Assembly: GCA_019423635.1 (NCBI GenBank)
Contig: JAHZBA010000001.1
Location: 1-64,000 of the forward strand
DNA from: Clostridiales bacterium
Lineage (GTDB): Bacteria > Bacillota > Clostridia > Oscillospirales > Oscillospiraceae
Reading direction: 5' to 3'
Length of the DNA stretch: 64,000 nt
Shown here: positions 49,908-58,045 of the stretch, piece by piece
Position numbering within the stretch: position 1 is the first letter of the stretch
Layout: every line of letters begins with the position of its first letter
Notes under the pieces: model-generated
What the model saw: only the letters and a program-made list of their open reading frames with translations
Databases searched by the model: none
What the model was told of the DNA's origin: nothing
Position numbers and translations under genes: made by a program

Positions 49908-51290
49908 ATGGCCAACATGTCTTTACAGAAAAACCCCATGCCCTCCCAGGAGCCCGACGTCCGCAACAAGAACTTTGAGGAGGTGGCCCTGGGCTATACC
50001 AAAGAGCAGGCCCTGGACGAGGCCCAGCGGTGCCTGAACTGCAAGAACAAGCCCTGCATGACCGGCTGCCCGGTCATGGTACATATCCCGGAGTTCATCG
50101 CCGAGGTGGCCAAGGGCGACTTTGAGGCCGCCTATCAGATTATCGCGGCCACCTCCGCCCTGCCCGCCGTGTGTGGCCGGGTCTGCCCCCAGGAGAGCCA
50201 GTGCGAGAAGTACTGCGTCCGGGGCAAGAAGGGCGACCCTGTGGGCATCGGCCGTCTGGAGCGGTTCGTGGCGGACTGGCACAACGCCAATGCCAAGGAG
50301 GCCCCCGAGAAGCCGGCCTCCAACGGCCACCGGGTAGCCGTGGTGGGCTCCGGCCCCGCGGGCCTCACCTGCGCCGGGGACCTTGCCCGGAAGGGGTACG
50401 AGGTCACCGTCTTCGAGGCGCTGCACCTGGCCGGCGGCGTGCTGGTCTACGGCATCCCCGAGTTCCGTCTGCCCAAGTCCATCGTGCAGAAGGAAGTGGA
50501 CGGCCTGAAGGCCCTGGGCGTCACCATCGCCACGGACACCGTGGTGGGCCGGACCATTTCTGTTGACGAGCTCCTGACCGAGCAGGGCTTTGAGGCGGTG
50601 TTCATCGGCTCCGGCGCGGGACTGCCCATGTTCATGAAGATCCCCGGCGTGAACTACCGGGGTGTGTACTCCGCCAATGAGTTCCTCACCCGGATCAACC
50701 TGATGAAGGCCTATCTGCCCGGCTCCGACACCCCCATCCAGCACCCGAAGAAGGTGGCGGTTGTGGGCGGCGGCAACGTGGCCATGGACGCCGCCCGGTG
50801 CGCCAAGCGCCTGGGGGCCGAGGTGTACATCGTCTACCGCCGGGGCATGGAGGAGCTGCCCGCCCGGAAGGAAGAGGTGGAGCACGCCGAGGAGGAGGGC
50901 ATCATCTTCAAGACCCTCTGCAACCCGGTGGAGATTCTGGCGGATGAGAACGACGACGTGAACAAGATCCGCTGCATCCAGATGGAGCTGGGGGAGCCCG
51001 ACGCCTCCGGCCGCCGGAGCCCCATTGAGATTCCTGGCAGCGAGTTTGACCTGGACGTGGACTGCGTGATCATGGCCCTGGGCACCAGCCCCAACCCCCT
51101 GATCAAGTCCACCACCAAGGGCCTGGAGATCAACAAGAAGGGCGGCATCGTGGTGAACGAGGAGGGCCTGACCTCCCGGGAGAACGTGTACGCCGGCGGC
51201 GACGCCGTCACCGGCGCGGCCACCGTCATCCTGGCCATGGGCGCCGGCAAGACCGCCGCCAAGGCCATTGACGAGGCCCTGAGCAAGTAA
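49908..51290 (+). CDS. nfnB: NfnB: GltD-like FAD/[4Fe-4S] subunit of the transhydrogenase
   Basis: A 460 aa glutamate-synthase-small-subunit-like protein. N-terminal clusters CLNCKNKPCMTGCP and CGRVCPQESQCEKYC bind two [4Fe-4S] centres. VAVVGSGPAGLTCAGDLARK is the FAD loop and VAVVGGGNVAMDAARCAKRL the NADP loop. GltA-type homotetrameric glutamate synthase is the alternative annotation, but pairing with NfnA two bases upstream favours NADH-dependent ferredoxin:NADP+ oxidoreductase. AAGGAGG lies in the end of nfnA. Confidence 0.93.
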   Translation: MANMSLQKNPMPSQEPDVRNKNFEEVALGYTKEQALDEAQRCLNCKNKPCMTGCPVMVHIPEFIAEVAKGDFEAAYQIIAATSALPAVCGRVCPQESQCEKYCVRGKKGDPVGIGRLERFVADWHNANAKEAPEKPASNGHRVAVVGSGPAGLTCAGDLARKGYEVTVFEALHLAGGVLVYGIPEFRLPKSIVQKEVDGLKALGVTIATDTVVGRTISVDELLTEQGFEAVFIGSGAGLPMFMKIPGVNYRGVYSANEFLTRINLMKAYLPGSDTPIQHPKKVAVVGGGNVAMDAARCAKRLGAEVYIVYRRGMEELPARKEEVEHAEEEGIIFKTLCNPVEILADENDDVNKIRCIQMELGEPDASGRRSPIEIPGSEFDLDVDCVIMALGTSPNPLIKSTTKGLEINKKGGIVVNEEGLTSRENVYAGGDAVTGAATVILAMGAGKTAAKAIDEALSK

Positions 51291-51305
51291 GTTTGCGGAA
51301 AAAGA

Positions 51306-51331
51306 GGGAGGCGGACGGCAGTCCGCCTCCC
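51306..51331 (+). terminator. Hairpin after nfnB
   Basis: GGGAGGCGGAC pairs perfectly with GTCCGCCTCCC around GGCA. No T-run follows, so it may be a processing or partial-termination structure before the next gene's AGGAGGG. Confidence 0.45.
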
Positions 51332-51352
51332 TGGCTGTTCAGGAGGGATCAT

Positions 51353-52180
51353 ATGAAATACACGGGGAAAACCCCGGAGGAGATCGTCCGGGAGTACCGC
51401 CGGGGGCTTCGCATGAAGCAGGGGCTGCTGATACTGGTCTATGTAGTATATTTTGTGGCCGCACTCTGGCTGATCTGGTGGAAAAAGGCCGGGAGCCTGA
51501 CGGTGCTTTTGAGCTGCCTGCTTCTGGCGCTGTGTATCGTTCTGCTGAAGATCTGGATTTCCTGGGGCTTTTTGCCTGTGAACCGGATTCTGAACCAGGA
51601 CTGTGATCCCGTGACCTATACGGCGGTGTGCCATCTGCTGCGGGGGGTCTATCAAAGGCGGCGAAACCGCCTGAATATAGCTGTCCATGAGGTTGCCGGG
51701 ATTCAGTGGTGCGGCCGGTTTTCCGAGGCGCTGGAGCTGATGGATGGTCTGGCGATTCCGGAGAAGGCCGTCAACCTTCAGCTGATTGCACGGAATGTCC
51801 GCTTCAACTGCTATGTCAAGCTGGGGGACCTGGAGACGGCCCGGCGGGTCCGGGAGGAGACGGAGCGGTACGCCGGGACCATCCGGAAAGCTCCCCTGCA
51901 AAAGCAGGGCGCGCAGCTCCTGAACATCATGGACAGCGGTCTGGCCTTTTATGGAGGAGATTACGAGACCGCCCGCCGGTTGGAGGAGGCGCTGAGCACC
52001 TTCTATACGGCGGATGTCCAGAAGGTCTCCTCTGCCTTCCGCCTGGCCAGGGCGGACCTGGCCCAGGGAGAGCGGGAAAACGCCAGGGCCCGGCTGGAGT
52101 TTGTGCTGGAGCGGGGCGGAACGCTCTACTTTATGGAGGAGGCCCGGCAGCTGCTGGCGGAGCTGAACGGAAAGGAGTAA
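51353..52180 (+). CDS. Membrane-anchored helical-repeat (TPR-like) protein
   Basis: A 275 aa protein with two N-terminal membrane helices (LLILVYVVYFVAALWLIWW and LTVLLSCLLLALCIVLLKIW, about residues 24-66). A helical region follows, with TPR-like pairs (GRFSEALELMDGLAIPEKAV, LGDLETARRVREETERYAG, GDYETARRLEEALSTFYTA, ARADLAQGERENARARLEFV). The soluble part faces one side of the membrane and probably binds a protein. CAGGAGGGATC precedes the ATG at 51353. It is followed by the DUF1835 gene after three bases. Confidence 0.75.
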   Translation: MKYTGKTPEEIVREYRRGLRMKQGLLILVYVVYFVAALWLIWWKKAGSLTVLLSCLLLALCIVLLKIWISWGFLPVNRILNQDCDPVTYTAVCHLLRGVYQRRRNRLNIAVHEVAGIQWCGRFSEALELMDGLAIPEKAVNLQLIARNVRFNCYVKLGDLETARRVREETERYAGTIRKAPLQKQGAQLLNIMDSGLAFYGGDYETARRLEEALSTFYTADVQKVSSAFRLARADLAQGERENARARLEFVLERGGTLYFMEEARQLLAELNGKE

Positions 52181-52183
52181 GAG

Positions 52184-53116
52184 ATGCTGGAACTTTGTTT
52201 TGACAATTCCACCCAGGGCACGCTGCGGGTTGCCCAGCACTGCGGTCCTGGGCACGTGATTGGCCGCGGCACCGCTGTGGTCTATGTGGGAGAGGGCCAT
52301 GTCTCGTGGCTGCAACGCCGCCGGGCGCTCCGCAGATTCCGGCGGGAGGCGGAGGAGCGGGAGAAGCACGCGGTCCCCCTGGGCGGCAGTCCGGAGAATG
52401 TGCTGTGCCTATCCCTGGGACTGGACCGGGGGGACATTCGCAGCCCTCTGGCGGCGGAGTGTCCCCGAAAGGAGCTGCTGCGCGGCTGGTACGAGGAGCA
52501 CATCGAGGCGCTGGAGCGCGACTGGCGGGATACCCTTACCACCGCCGCCCGCCTGCGCGCCCTCCCGGCCGGGGAGACGGTGCGGATCTGGGCAAATAAC
52601 CGGGAGCCCCACGCCGCCTGCGGGCTCCTGTTCGCGGCGGAGCTGCTGCGGGATACCGAGGCGGAGGTCCGCATGGTGTTCCTGCCTCCCTGGCGGGAGC
52701 GGGAGGACGGCACGGTGGTGCAGTACAAGGGCTGGGGAGAGGTCCACCCGGAGGAGTTCGGGCACTTCCTGCCCCTGGAGCAGCCCCTGTCCCGCAATGC
52801 CCTGCGGATGCTGGATAGCCGCTGGCAGGAGCTGAAGGAGGAGAACGCCCCCTTGCGGGCGGTGGTGAACGGGGAGGTCCGCAGCGTGGAGGAGACCTTC
52901 TACGACGGTCTGCTCCGCAAACACCTGTCCGACGGGGAGACGACGGTAGGGCGGCTCATCGGAGAAGTCCTGGGCCGGGAGCGTCCGGGGATCGGCGACA
53001 CCTGGCTGGCAGAGCGGATACAGGCGCTGATTGCGGCCGGGGAGTGTGAATTGGTCCGGGAAGACCGGTCCAGGTTTTACCGCTCCGTGATCCGGCGAAC
53101 AGGGGGGCTGAGGTGA
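52184..53116 (+). CDS. DUF1835/DUF3658 domain protein
   Basis: A 310 aa soluble protein. The N-terminal part begins MLELCFDNSTQGTLRVAQ, the usual entry of DUF1835. The segment VRIWANNREPHAACGLLFAA carries the conserved W and histidine region. The C-terminal 90 residues (SVEETFYDGLLRKHL, TWLAERIQALIAAGECELV) fit the DUF3658 companion domain. The molecular function is unknown. AAGGAGTAAGAG, shared with the end of the upstream gene, serves as ribosome site. Confidence 0.8.
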   Translation: MLELCFDNSTQGTLRVAQHCGPGHVIGRGTAVVYVGEGHVSWLQRRRALRRFRREAEEREKHAVPLGGSPENVLCLSLGLDRGDIRSPLAAECPRKELLRGWYEEHIEALERDWRDTLTTAARLRALPAGETVRIWANNREPHAACGLLFAAELLRDTEAEVRMVFLPPWREREDGTVVQYKGWGEVHPEEFGHFLPLEQPLSRNALRMLDSRWQELKEENAPLRAVVNGEVRSVEETFYDGLLRKHLSDGETTVGRLIGEVLGRERPGIGDTWLAERIQALIAAGECELVREDRSRFYRSVIRRTGGLR

Positions 53117-53127
53117 CTGAAATTTTC

Positions 53128-53156
53128 TTGACAAAGGAATTGCAGGCGCTTAAAAT
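53128..53156 (+). promoter_or_regulatory. Promoter of the zinc-ribbon gene
   Basis: TTGACA (53128-53133), 17 bases, TAAAAT (53151-53156). It gives a leader of about 170 bases that contains the hairpins listed next. Confidence 0.75.
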
Positions 53157-53205
53157 AACATGGGACAAGGGTATAGACTCGGCGAACCGGCAGACGGCCG
53201 GCAGG

Positions 53206-53246
53206 AAAACGGGGTACCCCGTTTTCTGTTTCCCAACGGGAAACAG
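53206..53246 (+). promoter_or_regulatory. Tandem hairpins in the leader of the zinc-ribbon gene
   Basis: A perfect 20-bp palindrome, AAAACGGGGTACCCCGTTTT (53206-53225), is followed at once by CTGTTTCCC-AAC-GGGAAACAG (53226-53246). Both would be transcribed in the 5' leader and end 90 bases before the start codon. The first has a T-run and could act as a terminator/attenuator. No known riboswitch class is recognised. Confidence 0.55.
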
Positions 53247-53335
53247 AGGGGAGTTCTGTCAGGAGCCGTATTGCGCGTTTGCGGAGGATTTATACACGGG
53301 TTGTTCCGAAAACTTGTGATGGAGGAAGAGAGATC

Positions 53336-53629
53336 ATGGCGTTTTGTAAGAAGTGTGGAGCGGAAATCAACGATCAGGCGACGATTTGTCCTCAGTGCGG
53401 AGCGCCTCAGACGGAGCCGGCGACGCCGGTGGACGACAAGGGCGGCTTTTTGTGGGGGCTGCTGGGCTGCTGTATCCCTCTGGTGGGTCTGATTTTGTTC
53501 CTGGTGTGGAAGGACACCAAGCCCAAGACCAGTAAGGCCGCCGGTGTCGGCGCGCTGGTGGGCGTGATCTGCGCGGTGGTGTATTACATTTTGATGTTCG
53601 TCATCGGCATCGGCGCGGCGATGATGTGA
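53336..53629 (+). CDS. Zinc-ribbon membrane protein
   Basis: A 97 aa protein. The N-terminal zinc ribbon is MAFCKKCGAEINDQATICPQ with the CxxC pairs CKKC and CPQC. A short linker precedes two hydrophobic helices (GFLWGLLGCCIPLVGLILFL and VGALVGVICAVVYYILMFVI). Such zinc_ribbon_2 proteins with membrane helices are common and functionally undefined. GGAGGAAGAGAGATC precedes the ATG. The DUF2085 gene follows one base after the stop. Confidence 0.8.
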   Translation: MAFCKKCGAEINDQATICPQCGAPQTEPATPVDDKGGFLWGLLGCCIPLVGLILFLVWKDTKPKTSKAAGVGALVGVICAVVYYILMFVIGIGAAMM

Positions 53630-53630
53630 C

Positions 53631-53999
53631 GTGTCGGCGTGGCTCTATAAGTGGCTTCCCATTTTCTTCGGGTGCCATTGCAGGCCGGACCGCTCCTTTT
53701 TCTACAGGGGCCGGCAGTTTCCCATCTGTGCCCGCTGTACCGGGGAGCTTGTAGGGATTCTCGCACTGCTTCTCACGTGGTTCTGGGTCCATCCGGGCGC
53801 GGTCTGTTCCCTGTGCCTGCTGCTTCCCCTGATCGCGGACGGTGTGATCCAGCTGCGGACAAGCTATGAGAGCAACAACCTCCGCCGGCTCTGGACGGGA
53901 ATTCTCTTCGGCTATGGACTGGCAAATCTCCTGCTGCTGTCCTCAGCCGGGGTGTTCCGCTGGGGCTACGCGGCGGGCCTGGCCATGAGAGCCGCCTGA
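53631..53999 (+). CDS. DUF2085 membrane protein
   Basis: A 122 aa membrane protein with the DUF2085 signature CHCRPDRSFFYRGRQFPICA followed by RCTGELVG. It is rich in Cys and may bind metal, and three to four hydrophobic helices follow. The start is GTG at 53631, one base after the zinc-ribbon stop, with no separate strong ribosome site, so translational coupling is likely. The function of the family is unknown. Confidence 0.78.
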   Translation: MSAWLYKWLPIFFGCHCRPDRSFFYRGRQFPICARCTGELVGILALLLTWFWVHPGAVCSLCLLLPLIADGVIQLRTSYESNNLRRLWTGILFGYGLANLLLLSSAGVFRWGYAAGLAMRAA

Positions 54000-54008
54000 A
54001 AAACACGA

Positions 54009-54056
54009 AAAACGACTGAACGGACTGCCTTGGCGCAGCATCCGTTCAGTCGTTTT
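54009..54056. terminator. Bidirectional terminator
   Basis: AAAACGACTGAACGGA (54009-54024) pairs perfectly with TCCGTTCAGTCGTTTT (54041-54056), between convergent genes. Confidence 0.88.
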
Positions 54057-54059
54057 GTA

Positions 54060-54596
54060 TTACAGCTCCAGCACGGTGACCTGATGGCCCGTGTGGGGGA
54101 AGAAGACATCCAGCAGGTCCCGGGTGCGGATGCGGAGGGTGCCGTCATTTTTGCAGGGGTGACACCCGATCCACTCCGATTCATAGGTCTCCCGGTCCAT
54201 CAGCAGCCGGACCCGGCGGGCCTTGTCATAGGCCAGCCCCAATACACTGGCAGAGCCGGGGGGACAGCCGAAATAGTCCTCCATCAGCTCCGGCGGGGCG
54301 AAGGAGAGCCGGGCCACCCCCAGCTGCTGGCTGACAACCTTGGTCTGGAAGGGCTTGTCCCCCGGCATGGCCAGGAGATAGAACTCCGTCTTCTGGCGGT
54401 TGCAGAGGAAGAGGTTCTTGCAGATGGCCACTCCCAGCGCCGCCTCGATGGGCTCGCAGTCGGCGATGGTGTTGGCCGGGTCGTGCTCCACCCGGGTATA
54501 GGGGATGCCGAGACGGTCCAGCAGGGCGAAGGTCTCCAGCTCCTTTTCACAGCGCCCGCCGGCGGGCGCTGTGGTACAGCATTCTGATACCCTCAT
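54060..54596 (-). CDS. YbaK/ProX-type aminoacyl-tRNA deacylase
   Basis: A 178 aa editing-domain protein of the ProX/PrdX family that hydrolyses mischarged (typically alanyl- or cysteinyl-) tRNA-Pro. LLDRLGIPYTRVEHDPANTI is the family start. The segment GVAICKNLFLCNRQKTEFYL has the lysine expected to contact the substrate (KNLFL). GCPPGSASVLGLAYD matches the conserved GxxPG loop. The gene lies three bases after the murC stop and probably shares its promoter. The ATG at 54596 overlaps no other gene. Confidence 0.87.
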   Translation of the reverse strand: MRVSECCTTAPAGGRCEKELETFALLDRLGIPYTRVEHDPANTIADCEPIEAALGVAICKNLFLCNRQKTEFYLLAMPGDKPFQTKVVSQQLGVARLSFAPPELMEDYFGCPPGSASVLGLAYDKARRVRLLMDRETYESEWIGCHPCKNDGTLRIRTRDLLDVFFPHTGHQVTVLEL

Positions 54597-54599
54597 GCC

Positions 54600-55979
54600 T
54601 TATCCCTCCTCCAGAAGTTTTTCCCCCACCCGGAAGATGTCCCCGGCGCCTGCGGTGAGGATCAGGTCTCCCGGCTGGGCGATGCGCCGCAGGGCCTGCG
54701 CCGTCTTGTCCAGGGTAGAGCAGTAGACGGAGCCGGGGATCTTGGCGCAGAGGTCCGCGGAGGAGATGCCGATGGTGTTCTGCTCCCGGGCGGCGTAGAT
54801 CTCCGCCAGAATGGCCGCGTCCGCCAGCTGCAGCTCCTCCACGAAGCGGTCAAAGAGCTTGGCGGTACGGGTGTAGGTGTGGGGCTGGAAGGCCACCAGC
54901 AGCCGCCTGGGGTGCAGCTGGCGGGCGGTGGTCAGCAGGGCGTGGAGCTCGTCGGGGTGGTGGGCGTAGTCGTCGTAGATCTCTGCCCCGTGATAGGTCC
55001 CTTTGTACTCAAAGCGCCGGGCCGCGCCGGTGAAGGAGCGGAGCCCCTCCTCCACGGCCTTTCCCGGAAGCCCCAGAACATAGGCCGCGGAGGCCGCCGC
55101 CAGGGCGTTGGAGACATTGTGGCGGCCGAAGACCTTCAACTCCGCGTGGGCGTAGAAGGCTCCGTGGATGTGGATGTCAAAGGCCGGCCGGCCCCGGTCC
55201 TCCCGGAGATTCACCGCGGTGCAGTCCACACCGTCTGTCTCCAGACCAAAGGTGAAGGCGTTCAGCCCCTGGGCCACGCTGCGGGCCCCGTCGTTGTCCG
55301 CGTTGACGATGACGCGGCCGGTGGAGGGCACCAGCTCCGCGAAGCGACGGAAGGAGCGCTTGATGTCGTCCAGGTCCTTGAAAAAGTCCAGATGGTCGGC
55401 TTCCACATTCAAAATTACCGCCACGGTGGGGAAGAAGCTGAGAAAGCTGTTGCAGTACTCGCAGGACTCCAGGATGATGGTGTCCCCCTTTCCCACCCGG
55501 TAGCCGGAGTGGAGCAGGGGCAGCGTGCCGCCGATCATCACCGTGGGGTCCGCCTCCGCCGCCATGAAGATGTGGGTGCACATGGAGGAGGTGGTGGTCT
55601 TGCCGTGGGTGCCGGAGACGCACACGGCGTTGGGGTAGCGCCGCATGATGGCTCCCCAGGCCTGGGCCCGCTCGTAGACAGGGATGCGGCGGGCAATGGC
55701 CCCTGCGATTTCGGGGTTCCCGTCGTGGACGGCGGCGGTGCGGACGACGAAGTCGCACTCCCCCAGATTGTCCGCGTTGTGGCCGGTGGCCACGGGGATG
55801 CCCAGGGACCGGAGGTGCTTGACCGTGGCGCTGTCGTTCATATCGGAGCCCTGAACCTGGAGCCCCATGCCCTGCAGAACTTCCGCCAGAGGACACATGG
55901 ACACGCCGCCGATGCCCACCAGATGGGCCCGCCTGCCGGGGGTGAGAAACTCCCCAATGGGAACAGATTCGTGCATCAT
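54600..55979 (-). CDS. murC: UDP-N-acetylmuramate-L-alanine ligase
   Basis: This cytoplasmic Mur ligase adds L-alanine to UDP-MurNAc in peptidoglycan synthesis. LVGIGGVSMCPLAEVLQGMG and QGSDMNDS form the UDP-binding N domain. SGTHGKTTTSSMCTHIFMAA is the ATP loop, and NVEADHLDFFKDLDDIKRSF and RRFEYKGTYHGAEIYDDYAH follow in order. The length is 459 aa. The start is one of the tandem ATGs at 55979/55976, with AAAGGAAG about ten bases upstream. It is transcribed from its own promoter, divergent from cca. Confidence 0.95.
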   Translation of the reverse strand: MMHESVPIGEFLTPGRRAHLVGIGGVSMCPLAEVLQGMGLQVQGSDMNDSATVKHLRSLGIPVATGHNADNLGECDFVVRTAAVHDGNPEIAGAIARRIPVYERAQAWGAIMRRYPNAVCVSGTHGKTTTSSMCTHIFMAAEADPTVMIGGTLPLLHSGYRVGKGDTIILESCEYCNSFLSFFPTVAVILNVEADHLDFFKDLDDIKRSFRRFAELVPSTGRVIVNADNDGARSVAQGLNAFTFGLETDGVDCTAVNLREDRGRPAFDIHIHGAFYAHAELKVFGRHNVSNALAAASAAYVLGLPGKAVEEGLRSFTGAARRFEYKGTYHGAEIYDDYAHHPDELHALLTTARQLHPRRLLVAFQPHTYTRTAKLFDRFVEELQLADAAILAEIYAAREQNTIGISSADLCAKIPGSVYCSTLDKTAQALRRIAQPGDLILTAGAGDIFRVGEKLLEEG

Positions 55980-56017
55980 GGAAAATGGACTTCCTTTCCA
56001 ACACAAGCGTTTTCGCG

Positions 56018-56046
56018 TTGCGGAAACGGCGAAACCGGTGTATAAT
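56018..56046 (+). promoter_or_regulatory. Possible promoter toward cca
   Basis: TTGCGG (56018-56023), 17 bases, TATAAT (56041-56046), leaving a leader of about 270 bases before cca. The 340-base gap 55980-56319 otherwise holds only the murC promoter. I see no gene in it. Confidence 0.5.
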
Positions 56047-56071
56047 AAGAGTAATGAGACAAAAGCACTTT

Positions 56072-56100
56072 ATTATATTCCAAAGAGCGGAAAATTGCAA
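56072..56100 (-). promoter_or_regulatory. Promoter of murC
   Basis: On the minus strand TTGCAA (56100-56095), 17 bases, TATAAT (56077-56072), about 90 bases before the murC start. Confidence 0.7.
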
Positions 56101-56319
56101 CGGGAAAGTGGAAATGACCCGTTTTTTTCCGGCAGAAGCCGGACCGGAGACCCTGCGGAACCGTGAGCCGGAGAGAATGCGGACCGGCTGCCGCATCGCC
56201 GCGGGAGCGCTTTGTGGAACATCGCGCATTTGGAAAAGGTGAGGGTTTGACGCTTTGCGGGCGGCGATGCCCTGTGCAGGCACCGCGCTGAGCGCTGGAG
56301 AGGAACTGGGAGGCTGGGC

Positions 56320-57660
56320 ATGGAGATTCCGGCATACGTACAATCCATTCTGAAGACGCTGAACGCGGCGGGCCACGAGGCCTGGTGCGTGGGTGGCTGC
56401 GTGCGGGACTCTCTGCTGTCCGAGGGGCGGCTGCCGGGCCGGGTGCCGGAGGACTGGGACGTCACCACCAGCGCCCTGCCGGAGGAGACCATGGCCCTTT
56501 TTGGCCGCCATGCCATCCCCACGGGCCTGCGCCACGGCACCGTCACGGTCCGCTCCGACCACCGGAGCGTGGAGGTCACCACCTACCGGATCGACGGGGC
56601 CTATCACGATCACCGGCGGCCGGACAGCGTGGCTTTCACCAGCTCCCTGGAGGCGGACCTGGCCCGGCGGGACTTCACGGTCAACGCCATGGCCATGGGC
56701 CTTTCCGGAGAGCTCCGGGACCCCTTCGGCGGACAGGCGGATCTGGAGAAGGGGATCTTGCGGTGCGTGGGAGACCCGGACCGGCGCTTCGGGGAGGATG
56801 CTCTGCGGATCTTGCGGGGGCTGCGCTTTGCGGCGGTGCTGGGCTTTGCGCTGGACCCGGCCACGGGAGAGAGCATCCGGCGGAACCGGATGCTGCTGAA
56901 AGAGATCGCCGCAGAGCGGATCTGGGTGGAGCTGAGCAAGCTGCTGTGCGGCCCGGGGGCGGCGGAGATCCTGCGGGCGTATCCGGAGGTCCCGGGGGTC
57001 TTCTGGCCGGAGCTGCTGCCCATGGTAGGCTTTGACCAGCGGAACCCCCACCACATCTATGACGTCTGGGAGCACACCCTGCACGCGGTGGAGGCCGTGC
57101 CGGGGGAGGCGGTGCTGCGGTATGCCGTGCTGCTGCACGACATTGGAAAGCCCGGCTGCTTCCACCTGGACGAGGCCGGCATCGGGCATTTTTACGGCCA
57201 TGGGGCCATCAGCCGGGATCTGGCGGACCGGATGCTGCGGCGGCTGAAGTGCGCCACGGAGTTCCGGGAGACCGTGGTGCGGCTGGTGGAGTGGCACGAC
57301 CGGGACATCCCCCGGACGGACAAGGGCATCCGTCGGGCCCTGCGGGCTCTGGGGGAGACGGATCTGCGCCGCCTGATTGCGGTGAAGCGGGCGGACAACC
57401 TGGCCCAGGCCCCGGCCTATTGGGACCGCCAGCGGGAGCTGGACCGGGCGGAGGAGATCCTGGAAAAGCTCCTGGCGGAGGACGCCTGCTTCTCTCTGCG
57501 GCAGCTGGCGGTGGATGGCTGCGATATGATGAAGCTGGGTCTTGCCGGGCCCGCCATCGGCCGGACCTTAAATCTGCTGCTGGACGCGGTGGTGAATGGG
57601 GAGCAGCCCAACGAGCGGGCGGCCCTGCTGGAGGCGGCGCGGAGGGTTCAGGAGGGGTAG
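56320..57660 (+). CDS. cca: CCA tRNA nucleotidyltransferase (class II, with HD domain)
   Basis: A 446 aa enzyme that adds or repairs the 3' CCA of tRNAs. The head domain has GHEAWCVGGCVRDSLL with the catalytic DWDVTTSA. RRDFTVNAMAMG, RFGEDALRILRGLRFAAVLG and the PolyA_pol_RNAbd region follow. The C-terminal HD domain (VLLHDIGKPGC) adds phosphohydrolase-like potential. The ATG at 56320 is preceded by GGAACTGGGAGGCTGGGC. It is directly upstream of a tRNA-Ala gene, which already encodes its CCA. Confidence 0.93.
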   Translation: MEIPAYVQSILKTLNAAGHEAWCVGGCVRDSLLSEGRLPGRVPEDWDVTTSALPEETMALFGRHAIPTGLRHGTVTVRSDHRSVEVTTYRIDGAYHDHRRPDSVAFTSSLEADLARRDFTVNAMAMGLSGELRDPFGGQADLEKGILRCVGDPDRRFGEDALRILRGLRFAAVLGFALDPATGESIRRNRMLLKEIAAERIWVELSKLLCGPGAAEILRAYPEVPGVFWPELLPMVGFDQRNPHHIYDVWEHTLHAVEAVPGEAVLRYAVLLHDIGKPGCFHLDEAGIGHFYGHGAISRDLADRMLRRLKCATEFRETVVRLVEWHDRDIPRTDKGIRRALRALGETDLRRLIAVKRADNLAQAPAYWDRQRELDRAEEILEKLLAEDACFSLRQLAVDGCDMMKLGLAGPAIGRTLNLLLDAVVNGEQPNERAALLEAARRVQEG

Positions 57661-57713
57661 CCCGGCGCGGTCAAAGAAATTTCCGGGGATTTGCGTTTTT
57701 TTGAAAAAATGTG

Positions 57714-57742
57714 TTGACAAGACGGGAGGGGTCTGGTATACT
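57714..57742 (+). promoter_or_regulatory. Promoter of tRNA-Ala
   Basis: TTGACA (57714-57719), 17 bases, TATACT (57737-57742), 18 bases upstream of the tRNA. Confidence 0.85.
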
Positions 57743-57759
57743 CCTAAATGTTCCGGTTC

Positions 57760-57835
57760 GGGGGTATAGCTCAGCTGGGAGAGCGCTTGACTGGCAGTCA
57801 AGAGGTCAGCGGTTCGATCCCGCTTATCTCCACCA
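57760..57835 (+). tRNA. tRNA-Ala (anticodon GGC)
   Basis: A complete 76-nt cloverleaf. The acceptor GGGGGTA pairs with TATCTCC, including the G3-U70 pair that identifies alanine tRNAs. The D arm is GCTCAGCTGGGAGAGC. The anticodon stem CTTGA/TCAAG carries loop CTGGCAG, so the anticodon is GGC. The T arm contains GGTTCGATC. The 3' ACCA is encoded. Confidence 0.96.
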
Positions 57836-57838
57836 AGG

Positions 57839-57878
57839 AAAGAACTCATGGAGCCAAGAGGCCCATGAGTTCTTTTTT
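57839..57878 (+). terminator. Terminator of tRNA-Ala
   Basis: AAAGAACTCATGG pairs with CCCATGAGTTCTTT, then more T residues, four bases after the tRNA. Confidence 0.9.
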
Positions 57879-57920
57879 GCTGTAATGGCCGGACCGTGGG
57901 GACACGGTTCAGGAACACGG

Positions 57921-57957
57921 ACACCGTATGGAGAGATCGTCCATACGGTGTTTTTTT
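57921..57957 (+). terminator. Second terminator
   Basis: ACACCGTATGGA (57921-57932) pairs perfectly with TCCATACGGTGT (57940-57951), followed by a run of seven T including the last paired base. It may be a backup terminator. The rest of the gap to 58045 shows nothing. Confidence 0.8.
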
Positions 57958-58045
57958 CATGGAATCCGGGGACTGCTGCGCCCGCAGGGAGGGGGAGCGT
58001 GTTGGCCGCCTTGGCCGGGTGCTTCCAGGTTCCCGGACAGGGTCG

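Noticed and set aside
55985..56242. 85-codon open frame between murC and cca
   Set aside because: It covers both divergent promoters and lacks a ribosome site and any family resemblance.
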